The position numbers and the translations under genes are program-made. A stretch of DNA of 64,000 bases from Sorghum bicolor (taxonomy: Eukaryota; Streptophyta; Magnoliopsida; Poales; Poaceae): NCBI RefSeq assembly GCF_000003195.3, contig NC_012870.2:32392562-32456561 (forward strand), given 5' to 3'. The stretch's first letter is position 1, and each line of letters begins with the position of its first letter. The notes beneath the pieces were generated by a model that saw nothing but the letters and a program-made list of their open reading frames with translations, ran no database searches and had not been told where the DNA came from. This document shows, piece by piece, positions 10,690-20,439 of the stretch.

Positions 10690-12480
10690 TGTGTTTGCCG
10701 AGAGTAAAAACGCATGCTCTCGGCAAACATGCCGAGGGGGACGCTCGGCAAAGACAGGCCGTCGGCAAAGAAACTACTTGCCGTGGGCTAGGAACTCGGC
10801 AAATAAAAGCGCTCGGCGAACTGGGTCATTTCGGCGTGAGGGCCTCTCGGCAAAGAAAGGCTCACGGCAAATTTTGTCTTTGCCGAGAGCTCAGAAAAGG
10901 TAGTTCTCGGCAAACGTCAAACTGCCGTTACTCGGACTCACGACGTGAAATCTTTGCCGAGAGCCCCGCCGTCAAGGCTCTCGGCAAAACTCTTTGCCGA
11001 GCGCCCCTCTCGGCAAAGAGGCCATCCATATTTCATGTGTATGCATATGTTTCTCTTTTCCTTACTCTCTCCAATTAAATTTATTTATTTTTTATTTAAG
11101 TTGCTCCAAAGTTTTTTCTCTCTACACATACTACGTGTTGTTCAATATTAATTTTTTGTTTATTTTTGTAATTATTTGCTATATAATTAATTAGTTGCAA
11201 ATTTGAACAGTGGGTGTTGTATAGTATATACTCTCTCCAATTAAAAATATTGTAATTACCTTTTTCTCTCTCCAATACGCTACGGGTCCACGACTGCACT
11301 CGTCTTTGGCTCCGGTCTCCTCCCCTCCTCGCCTCCTTTTTATATATCTCTTGGATGAACTCTTGGATGAATAGTGAGACAAAAAGCTTCATCCAAGTCC
11401 GAAACCAATTGCAACACCCCTACCACTCTGGCCCCTTTTGCCTTGCCGTGCTCTATAAAGCCGGTCGGCCGACCGTACGCCACACTCTAGCGAACGTGGC
11501 TGTGCTTCGCCTCATCCGACTCTGATCGAGTGCGCCCCTTCCATCCTTGTAGCCCTCGCCTTCATCGGTCCTTGGCACCCGCACAAGCTGCGATGGCCGT
11601 CCCGAGCAGCGTGAGGTGCCTCTATCGTCCCTGTACATAAAATATAGTCTGAACTGAAAATGAGATAACCCACATCGTGTCCCTTTTTCTTTTCTTCTTT
11701 TGGCACATACAAGAATAGATATTTCAGTTCTCTTAATTCTAGCAAAGAGGTAGAAGAGGACATAGAATTTCAAAGAGTTAGTGAGTGTCCATTACAAATG
11801 ACAAACACTGTTACATACTAATTAGTTTTGGAGTTCCAAACTTTTTCTATAATCATTAGAGAGCATAAACTCTAACAGGGTAAAATTTTGTATTTTTCTG
11901 ACACAGTTTGCTTTTTATAAATTATTTTTCAGTGTATTCTTTGCCGAGTGCTTCTTGAAAAGCTCTCGGCAAAGACTTTTTACCGAGAGCTATTCGGTCA
12001 GCTCTCGGCGCAGAATTCTTTTTTTCCCTTTGCCGAGAGCCTCCTGAACAAGCTCTCGGCAAAGAGTGTATTTTATTTTTTTATCCTAGTTAGATAAACA
12101 ATAGGAAATTAATATTTTTTAAAACATCGTGCTTTGCCGAGAGTGGCTCTCGGCAAAGACTTTTTTATAAATTATTTCGTAGTGCAGTTTTTCAAACAAA
12201 GCAAATTTTTTAAAAAAAATTAATATTTGGAGAAGTTGTCAACAGGCAAACTTTGCCGAGAGCCCTGTCCACAGGGCTCTCGGCAAAACGGCCGTTTGCT
12301 GAGCGCCGCTCTCAGCAAAGACCTTTTGCCGAACACTGCTCTCGGCCGAACACTGCTCTCGGCAAAGACGTTTTGAATTTTTTCGGTGCAGTTGAATCAA
12401 ATTGTGGAGCGTTTAAAAAAAACTAAACCTTTGCCGAGCGCTTGTTCTTGTTGGCTCTCGGCAAATATATCAGGATACTT
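10690..12480. repeat. left subterminal repeat array of CACTA-1
   Basis: There are dozens of copies of TTTGCCGAGAGC and its inverse GCTCTCGGCAAAG, often as close inverted pairs (for example around 10690-10730, 10975-11020, 11940-12065, 12250-12290). In CACTA elements such motifs bind the TnpA-type protein. The array is split by an unrelated 0.9-kb block at 11035-11935. Confidence 0.85.
11454..11460 (+). promoter_or_regulatory. candidate TATA box within CACTA-1
   Basis: TATAAAG sits in a GC-rich island (11400-11640) between two subterminal clusters. About 135 bases downstream, GCGATGGCCGTCCCGAGCAG followed by CGTGAG|GTGCC could be a short first exon with a splice donor. It is a plausible transposase promoter, but unproven. 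Confidence 0.3.
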
Positions 12481-12723
12481 AGGTACTCAGCCCAGCCCGA
12501 CTCCCTGCACGCGGCCGGACTTCAATCCAGGACAGATCAGCGTCAACGCCGTCCATTCGACGACTGAGCTCTGCTAGATAGCTCGTCGCCGTGGACGACG
12601 CATGATGGAAGATTGGACTCGCACCTGCCAGCGACTTCCCCTGCCAACAGCCCTAAAAGGGTCGTCGCGGGGGGCCGCCATTGACCACCCTAAACACGAA
12701 GATCTTTCATTATGACGACTTGA

Positions 12724-13310
12724 NNNNNNNNNNNNNNNNNNNNNNNNNNNNNNNNNNNNNNNNNNNNNNNNNNNNNNNNNNNNNNNNNNNNNNNNNNNNN
12801 NNNNNNNNNNNNNNNNNNNNNNNNNNNNNNNNNNNNNNNNNNNNNNNNNNNNNNNNNNNNNNNNNNNNNNNNNNNNNNNNNNNNNNNNNNNNNNNNNNNN
12901 NNNNNNNNNNNNNNNNNNNNNNNNNNNNNNNNNNNNNNNNNNNNNNNNNNNNNNNNNNNNNNNNNNNNNNNNNNNNNNNNNNNNNNNNNNNNNNNNNNNN
13001 NNNNNNNNNNNNNNNNNNNNNNNNNNNNNNNNNNNNNNNNNNNNNNNNNNNNNNNNNNNNNNNNNNNNNNNNNNNNNNNNNNNNNNNNNNNNNNNNNNNN
13101 NNNNNNNNNNNNNNNNNNNNNNNNNNNNNNNNNNNNNNNNNNNNNNNNNNNNNNNNNNNNNNNNNNNNNNNNNNNNNNNNNNNNNNNNNNNNNNNNNNNN
13201 NNNNNNNNNNNNNNNNNNNNNNNNNNNNNNNNNNNNNNNNNNNNNNNNNNNNNNNNNNNNNNNNNNNNNNNNNNNNNNNNNNNNNNNNNNNNNNNNNNNN
13301 NNNNNNNNNN
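12724..13310. other. assembly gap
   Basis: 587 consecutive N. Reading frames that cross it are artefacts. The palindrome immediately to the right may be why assembly failed here. Confidence 0.99.
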
Positions 13311-13375
13311 CACCCCTTTTTTGTAATCTCACTAGAGCTCCGGCGGCCCGTGTACATCCACTCACGGTCATCCAT
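13311..13375 (-). pseudogene. second, inverted 5' end of a tnp2 transposase gene
   Basis: A minus-strand frame starts at 13375 with MDDREWMYTGRRSSSEITKK and enters the N gap. It is a diverged copy of the start of the plus-strand transposase frame at 13515 (MDDREWMYSGRRRSREITRE). The two start codons face away from each other, 139 bp apart. What remains of this copy inside the gap is unknown; sequence on the far side (12574-12723) does not resemble tnp2. Confidence 0.7.
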
Positions 13376-13565
13376 CCTCTAACATATACATGCCCAAGTA
13401 ATAAATCTAAGATAGTACCATCATCTACACATCCTTACCTATTAGATGGCAGGAACGACGTGTAGATGCAAGTCCTATCTTATATTTATTACTTGGGCAT
13501 ATATATGTTAGAGGATGGATGACCGTGAGTGGATGTACTCGGGCCGCCGGCGCTCTCGTGAGATT
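13323..13565. repeat. large inverted repeat (palindrome) around the tnp2 start
   Basis: The left arm at about 13323-13432 and the right arm at about 13456-13565 are reverse complements. The outer 84 bases differ at only a few positions, the inner parts are more diverged, and the spacer is about 23 bases. The arms contain 5' UTR-like sequence and the first codons of the transposase. RNA across it would fold into a hairpin. Confidence 0.9.
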
Positions 13566-15149
13566 ACCAGAGAATGGGTCGACAAGACCGAGGCTTTCAT
13601 CAAGCAAGCATTTGACCAGGCTCCAGGAGCGCGTGCCGTTTTTTGTCCATGCACCAATTGTAACAACAGAAAAAGGCAAACAAAAGAGGGGATGACTTCA
13701 CATCTGGCTAGGAATGGATTTATGAAAAACTATACCCAGTGGACCCACCACGGTGAAGCCGATCGTGAGAGAGAGGAGGTGGTGAGACCACGTGTCGAGG
13801 ATTATAATGCTGATGCTGATGCCGGGGTAGCAGCTTGGTTAGATGACTATAACGCAGCACACTTCGCTGAAGGACTTCGAGAGGGAGAGGGGGAGGAGGC
13901 GGAGCCAGAAGAAAGCGCAAAGGCGTATTACAACATGTTGTCTGCGGCAGGGAAACCCCTTCATGGCCACACACAAGTTTCAAAGCTTGATGGCATTTCT
14001 CGCTTAATGGCCTTAAAGTCCCAGTTCAACCTCAGTCAAGAGAACTTTGATGAAATGTTGACAGTTATTGGCTCCATCCTTCCAGCCGGTCACCTTTTGC
14101 CACAGAACATGTACGAATCACAGAAGGTTCTTCGTGCACTTAAGATGCCGTATGAGCAGATACATGCTTGTCTGAAGGGCTGCATCCTCTTTAGAAAAGC
14201 ACACAAAGATGCACAGTATTGTCCAAAGTGTAAATCCTCTAGGTATTTGGAGGTAGACTCTGGTGAGGGTGAGAAGAGGCAGAGTTCGTATCCCGCAAAA
14301 ATCCTACGGTACCTTCCATTCATACCGAGGATCCAACGACTATTCATGACTGAGGAGTCCGCGAAACAGATGACATGGCACAAAAATGGGAAAAAGATAC
14401 AATACTGACAAGATGGTGCATCCATCTGATGGTGAAGCATGGCATCACTTTGATAACATTCATCGTGACAAAGCTGCAGAGGCACGTAATGTGCGTGTTG
14501 CACTGGCAACAGATGGGTTCAATCCTTATGGAATGGACGCTGTCCCATATACTTGTTCGACAAACATCGACAATTTCTCCCGCCCGACCATCCATTCAGA
14601 CGAGACATCAAGAACTTTACTAAAGGTGTCATGGTTACAGACCCCGCACCAAAGATGATGACCGGTGCCGAGGTTTATGATGAGATAAATGCTCTCCAGA
14701 TCAGTGCAAAAGATGGTAAGTTCGTGGGATATGGTGTGGAGCATATGCGGACTCATAAGTCGCCATTGATGATGCTCCCCTATTTTCCACACAACATTGA
14801 TGTAATGCACACCGAGAAGAATGTTGCCGAGGCGCTTTGGGCAACGGTCATGGACATTCCTGATAAGACAAAGGACAATGTAAAGGCAAGAGTGGACCCG
14901 GCGACGATATGTGATAGACCGAAGCTACACATGCAACCTAGAAGCGGCAAAAAATGGACAAGGCCTAAGGCCGATTACAGATTGAAACAGGAAGAAAAGA
15001 GAGAAGTATTAGAATGGACCAGAGTTGTTTGCTCCTCCACCTTACCCACAGCCACCTTACGTGAGTTCAACTTCTCTAACAAAACGTCTTTATTGCGCAT
15101 GTCGGACATCGTGTCGTTCATATGTGATGGGATGCCTTCGTGCCATTGA
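13515..15149 (+). pseudogene. tnp2-type CACTA transposase, internally deleted and frameshifted
   Basis: The N-terminus (13515-13760) matches the transposase-associated domain: EWMYSGRR, then CPCTNCNN and HLARNGFMKNYTQWTHHGE. After an acidic linker comes the TNP2 core, with CLKGCILFRK and YCPKCKSSRY, and IPRIQRLFMTEESAKQMTWH. The frame changes near 14400, and HPSDGEAWHHFDNIH plus LATDGFNPYGM follow in another frame. About 100 residues normally between NPFG and the GHRRFLP-like motif (here DKHRQFLPPDHPFR) are missing, so part of the catalytic core is lost. The third frame runs from 14553 through PHNIDVMHTEKNVAEAL to a stop at 15149, well short of the usual C-terminus. Non-functional. Confidence 0.85.
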
Positions 15150-15383
15150 TATATATGTGTCTCGGCCATCGTGCCGTTGAGATGTGGTGGACGGCCATCG
15201 TGCCGTTAGTTTTCTTGCAGGTTTTGGAAACCCCAGGTATAGGGGAGGTGCTGCCGAATTTTTTATGTGTCTAGGCTTAGATTACAAATTTATAACTAGT
15301 TTTGTAAATTTTTGACTTTACTAAGCCTAGATTACAATTTTATGCCTTAGTATAAGTACTGATTTTTCTTCTCCTTTGTGCAG

Positions 15384-15608
15384 GTTCAATCGGCGGGTTC
15401 GAATGAGGTGCCTCCGTTAGGAGGGTTAGCGAATCCACCACTTCTACAGCTTCAGCCACCGTCGAGTGGGTCGGGGTATGGGTATCCACCACGTGCGCCT
15501 CCGTCGCAGCAGCCGCCGCTGCGACGCCTCCATCGCAGCAGCCGCCTCCAGGAGGGGCAAATTGGGATGCACGGTAGCAGTGAACTTGTGGATGTTGTGA
15601 AACTTTGA
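15384..15608 (+). pseudogene. Pro/Gln-rich C-terminal fragment, possibly the second CACTA protein
   Basis: After TTTGTGCAG (a possible acceptor ending at 15383) an open frame encodes a Pro/Ser/Gln-rich stretch (PPSSGSGYGYPPRAPPSQQP) ending at 15608. Proline-rich tails like this close the second (TnpA/Transposase_24-like) protein of many grass CACTA elements. The rest of that gene is absent, so the assignment rests on composition and position. Confidence 0.3.
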
Positions 15609-15794
15609 GATACTTTGTGATATTTTGAGATAATGTGATGGACATGGTGTGGATATTGTGATACACTTTGTTAATATATGTGATGGACATGTTGGTTTTG
15701 CAATTTGAGTTGGATGTGTTATATCTGTTAATTGTTAATATGTGTTTTATCTGTGAATAATAGCTGGAATCAAAACAGAATTTAAAAAAAGCTC

Positions 15795-16332
15795 TCTGGA
15801 GCCTTTGCCGAGAGCTAAACGTTTGCCGAGAGCCGGAACTGCACGGCTCTCGGCAAAGCCTGGACCTTTGTCGAGAACAAGGCTCTCGGCAAAGAGTCAC
15901 TTTGCACTTTGCCGAGAGCCAAGCTCTAGGCGCTCGGCAAAGCCTGGTCCTTTGCCGAGAACATGGCTCTCGGCAAAGTAACTGTTTGCCGAGAGGCGGG
16001 CTCTCGGCAAAGCCCAGTAAAAAAAAGGCAGAATCCTTCTTTCATTTTTTTAAATGTCTTTGCCGAGCTGGGCTCTCGGCAAACCTCAGTATAAAATAAA
16101 TTTTGCAAACCAGCTTGGCTGCCATTCTTTTTCTTTTTTAAAAAAAAACTATTTGCAGAGCGGAGCTCTTGGTAAAGAAGTTAGAAAAGTTGTCAGAACT
16201 GACCGTTAACGGTCGTTTTGGCCGTTACTAGCGCTAACGTTCGCCGAGAGCTATAGTTTGCCGAGAGGTGGACTCCATGTGCTTGGGAACAATTTTCCTG
16301 AGAGCGGCTCTCGGCAAACGATCCTTTGCCGG
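15795..16332. repeat. right subterminal repeat array of CACTA-1
   Basis: There are about a dozen TTTGCCGAGAG / CTCTCGGCAAAG copies in both orientations, the same motif as the left end, arranged mostly as inverted pairs 15-40 bases apart. Confidence 0.85.
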
Positions 16333-17645
16333 TAGCTTGTCCAGTTTCAGCAATCAATAGACGACATCAAATTACCTATACATCCCAAATGCCAGAAAAC
16401 ACACCACTTGCAATGCAGTACCATATCAACAAGGCCCACATGCTTAACAAAACCTCACACAGAAATTTTGGATTTTTCCACAGCACAAGCCACAAGATGA
16501 AATGTTCAGATTTCATATAGGCTAAAATTAGCAAGTTGTACCAGTTCAATCTATAATGGTGTTTATTACTTGATAGTTTGCTAGCAGATTCTAAGCATAT
16601 ATTTCATATAACCTGAACTTATTCTGGGATTGCTGCTGAATAGCATGTGGTTTTTAAGCTGAATTTGGATTGTTATTTTTTTATTAATCCAAAATTTAGG
16701 ATGGGCTTCCAAAAGCCTAATGTGATGGGAGCAGCGGCAACCTACCTGCAATATAGCACCACCAGCTCCGGACTCCGATGAGTTCAACTGCAATGATGTG
16801 GTAGCTGTGAGCTATCAGCCCTGCGTGTATGTCTGCATCAACCTGCCTGTGCTCCTTGTGTGTACTCTGCTAACGAATAAGCAAGCAAAAAGGAATTCCA
16901 ACGAATCAATCACAACAGCTCAGAACTAAATCGAGGCAAACCAGAAGGAGAGGGTGCGGTGCAGAACTTAAAAGGCCGAGGGTCCATGAGCAGTGGACCT
17001 CAAAACTCTTATGAAAGGGGCTCCGACACGGTGGCCTCCAGCAGCGTCGGGTCTGAATCCAGTCGTGGTACCGCGGCACGTACTCCCGCATGTACGGCAC
17101 CATCAGCATCGAGCTCGCGCGGGAGGAGCCCGGGCATGGGCACCGGCGCTCTGGCTGGATCCCACGGAGAGGTTGCCAGCTCCCCGTCGTCCGCAGCTGG
17201 CCGGATCCAATGGAGAGATCGCCGCTCACCGTCAGAAGCGGCCACCTCCGCCACCGTGCTGGCGCCTCATCGATGACCTCTCCTGCAGCACGACTCTCCT
17301 TAGCGCCGGCGCTTCTCCGACCACCTCTCCACTACGGCGGACGGGCAAACGCAAGGCACGAAAGGGTCGGGTCGCACAACTAGGACACACGAGAGGAGCG
17401 GCATGGAGATATCTCTGTGGGTGGAACAGGGCACCGTGGCCATGGCGGCGCGACGGTAGGGGAGCAGCAGCAGCGATTGAGGAAAAACGAAATTTAGGGT
17501 TTGGGAAGCTCACGGGGACGGCAGTTTTATGGGTAACTGCTGCAATCGTGGCCGTCAATCAGAATTGGATGGTTCAGATTCAGGATGACAGGTCACATGG
17601 CCTGCCGCGAATGCGCGGCCCAGGCCCGAGATGCTGGGCCTAAAA
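16333..17645 (-). pseudogene. gene fragment resembling N-acetyltransferase 9-like, with promoter-like 5' region
   Basis: On the minus strand, VPYMREYVPRYHDWIQ (about 17110-17060) and, one frame over, DPTLLEATVSEPLS (about 17058-17010) reproduce the N-terminal block of plant N-acetyltransferase 9-like (GNAT) proteins, as I recall the family. One base is missing between the halves, and stops follow in SEPLS*. Upstream, 17640-17400 looks like a plant promoter and leader: TGGGCC/GGCCCA motifs at 17640-17615 and an AAACCCTAAA telo-box near 17500. Downstream, GCAG|TTGAACTCATCGGAG...ATTGCAG|GTAGGT (about 16786-16745) has the form of a 42-nt exon. It is probably a broken or captured gene. The family call is moderate. 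Confidence 0.45.
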
Positions 17646-18438
17646 TTTAACAAGTTTTAGACAGGAGCGATTTACTAATTATGTACGTATTTCTTATTTT
17701 CCATTAATTAAGCAATCTTGTAAAGTAAATATTTTAAGCCAATTATATTCATGTACCAAATATATTTTTAAAATGAAATAGACTGCATATATGTGCTATC
17801 ATAGATTTTTCAAAAAATTTGAAACCAATTTACTACTTTCTACAGTTTAAATGAATTATTGCATGCTTTTAGAAAATAACTTCAACTTCAACTACACGTC
17901 CTATCAAACAATATCCAAAAATTTTGAAAAATATATAGGTAATAAGGCATGATGTGTTTGAGCTTACTTCCTCAAAATCAATGGAAAATTAAGTGTTTTG
18001 TTAGACATTACTCGAACTACTATTTTGATGACTCCAAACAAAAAAATTAATAATATCATAAAGTAATAACATATATGCTTGTAACAAAATTGTCCCAACA
18101 AAATGCAAGTAATAACAAATTTATTTATTATAATATTTTATCAGATTGTCTTTTGGGTTTGATACTTTTTGCAATCATATTTTCTATTTTTCTTTGCACT
18201 AAATACTAGTAGTGGGCATACTGTTTTGGGCCAACTCGAGTATGACGAATTCGAAATTCATACACCGCGACGATCATAATAAAATCGTCACCAGTTAGTG
18301 GGTTGGGAATATCCAGTGGGCTCATCCTTGACGAAAAAAATAAATATCGTCACGGATTACATCTATCAGTGGTTATTAGTGACAGTTTGTAAATCCGTCA
18401 CCAAGAAATCATCACGGATGAGCAAGTTTCTTGTAGTG
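17646..18438. mobile_element. CACTA-3, 3' terminal region
   Basis: The region ends AAGTTTCTTGTAGTG (TAGTG at 18434-18438), the complement of the canonical CACTACAAGAAA terminus. Its last 200 bases repeat CCGTCAC / GTGACGG-type motifs (18265-18420), which would be the subterminal repeats. Immediately right of 18438 the gag-protease frame of gypsy element B begins, so this element inserted in, or deleted into, B. No matching CACTACAAGAAA start was found to the left. The AT-rich part at 17646-18220 shows no gene. Confidence 0.6.
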
Positions 18439-20279
18439 GTAGTCTTGTTCTTGAAGAAAAACGTCTCCTTCCCTTTGACGTAGAAACTGATCTTGGCAGC
18501 ACTAGCGTAGATGATAGCTCCCGTGGTGTTCAGAAATGGCCTCCCTAGGATGATAGGTGCTCCCTCATCGTTTCCGGTCTCTACCACTACGAAGTCTGCT
18601 GGGGCATACAAGGTACCAACTCGGATACAAAGGTTCCTCACTATTTCTTTTGGGAAAGTTATCGTCTGATCTGCAAACTGCAAACACATCGTTGTCTCTA
18701 ATAAAGGATATGTAAAGAATTTCTCATAGAGTACCCTGGGTATAATGTTGACACTGGAGCCAAAGCCGCAGAGTGCTTCTGGGATATCCACCATGCCGAT
18801 GGAGATCGGGATGACGGGGCGTCCTGGATCGCCTCTCTTGACCGGCAGAAGGTCAGTAGAAAATTCATTGACGGGGTTACTCCAATTACCTGCATCAAAC
18901 ACGTCTACAAGATTTGCAGATTCTAATCCTTCCGGTTGTGATGGTATACCGGGGTTAGTAGTAGGAACAACAGCAGCTATTTGATTTAACTGAGATTCAA
19001 TCATTTTATTAAAGCTAATTTGATTCTTGATGGCAGTAGAGAAATTATCCATTCTATTATTTATATTTTCTAGCATTTTATCATTAAATGCCAATTTCTT
19101 AGATAGGTTATCCATTAGCTTTCCTTGATTAGATACTAACTCTCTCAAAGGTGGAAAATTATTGTTATTGTTGTAAGAATTGTTAGCTTGATAATTACCT
19201 GAGTAGTTAGGCCTCTGTTGATTCCAACCTTGATTTTGTTGAGGACGGTTGTAGTAGTAGTAGTTGTTGTTGTTGATGTAGTTCACATCCTCAAGTATCT
19301 CAGGGCAGAGATTGCCTGAGTGTCCAGTGTCTCCACACTCCTCACAAGTCATGTGAGAGTCGTAGATGTGCATAACTTCTTTCTTGTCTCCAGCTCTATC
19401 ATCGAGCTTCTTCATGAGCAGGTCTAGCTTTGCAGACAGCATGTCTACCTCCTTCAGCTGATGCATACCTCCACCTCTCTTGCGTGTCTGGCTCCTCTCT
19501 TCATTCCAGCTTTGATTGGATGCCATCTTCTCCACAAGAGCTGTGGCTTGTGGTATAGTAAGTGATAAGAATGCTCCTCCAACTGCAGCATCCATGGTTT
19601 CTCGGGCACTGTTGCCGAGCCCATGATAAAATGTTTGCATCAATAGCCAACTCTCCATTCCATGATGGGGACATTCTAGGATGTAGTCTTGAAAGCGCTC
19701 CCATGCTTCTGGAACAGATTCATCATTTTGTTGCTGAAAACTTGTAATCTTCCCACGGAGAGCATTGGTCTTGCCCATGGGAAAGAACTTTGCCAGGAAG
19801 TTTGTTGAGCAGAGTGCCCAGGTAGTATTCTTCTCCTTTGTAGCGTAGAACCACTGCTTCGCTCTTCCTAACAGTGAGAATGGGAAGAGGCGAAGTAGTA
19901 TAGCATCTTTGGAAACTCCTTGTATGGTGAATGTGTTGCAAATCTCCAGGAAGTGTTGTAAATGAGCACTAGCATCTTCGTGTGCCTTCCCACAGAACTG
20001 GTTGGATTGCACCATGTTGATAAGTCCAGGCTTGAGCTCAAAGTTGCCATCGATCTCTGCAGCAGGTCCAGTGCGGATGTTGTCCGTAGTCGGAGCTGAG
20101 AACTCGCGAATTGATTTGTTCGCCATGGCCTCGAACTCTGAAGACAAGTTCCGGTGATCTTCTTGATTGGATGAAGCTTCTTGCTGAAGTGTTGATGATT
20201 TCTTTAGCTTGGCTCTCGTCTTCTTGAATAATGCTTCAGGATTGTCAACAAAATTTCCTGGAAGATGTCTTCTATTCAT
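18439..20279 (-). pseudogene. gag-protease polyprotein of element B
   Basis: About 613 residues of this frame belong to the element; the open frame continues into the CACTA end to 18366. Order: N-terminal region, capsid-like Retrotrans_gag domain (about residues 80-260; FELKPGLINMVQSNQFCGKA, LRLFPFSLLGRAKQWF, WERFQDYILECPHHGM), one CCHC zinc knuckle (CEECGDTGHSGNLC), an Asn/Tyr-rich linker, then a retropepsin-like domain (ALCGFGSSVN, ILGRPFL). The catalytic Asp of the protease D-x-G-S/A motif is replaced by Gly (codon 18767-18765), so the protease should be dead although the frame is open. The protein is truncated before RT. Confidence 0.85.
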
Positions 20280-20413
20280 ACATTCCCCTGCATAAGATAA
20301 AATAGAAAAATATCGAGGTAAAACTGTATGAGAGAATAGATAAGCTCAATCATATTAGTGATGCGAATGATAACTCAAAATCCTTTATTCCTTTCCTGAT
20401 TAGTAATCAACCT

Positions 20414-20431
20414 TCCCCGACAACGGCGCCA
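20414..20431 (-). other. primer-binding site of element B (tRNA-Asp type)
   Basis: The minus strand reads TGGCGCCGTTGTCGGGGA, differing by one base from the complement of the tRNA-Asp 3' end, eight bases inside the LTR. This primer is usual for Athila-type elements. Confidence 0.85.
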
Positions 20432-20439
20432 AAAATGCT

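Larger units (their letters stand above)
10656..16332 (+). mobile_element. CACTA-1, En/Spm-type DNA transposon
   Basis: The left terminus CACTACCGGAAAACCGG starts at 10656, preceded by CCT (possible 3-bp target site). Both ends carry many TTTGCCGAGAG / CTCTCGGCAAAG subterminal motifs (10690-12480 and 15795-16330), and the middle holds a tnp2-type transposase pseudogene. The right end is placed at TTTGCCGGTAG (about 16322-16332), where a normal terminus would read CCGGTAGTG. The final TG is missing or mutated, so the right border is approximate. The total is about 5.7 kb, including 587 undetermined bases. Confidence 0.75.

Noticed and set aside
10461..10751. 96-codon minus-strand frame
   Set aside because: Its first third is CACTA-1 terminal sequence and the rest has no known relatives; listed only as an unassigned flank.
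12574..13382. Long open frames on both strands across 12574-13382
   Set aside because: They consist mostly of undetermined bases; only the short tnp2-like start at 13375-13311 is supported.
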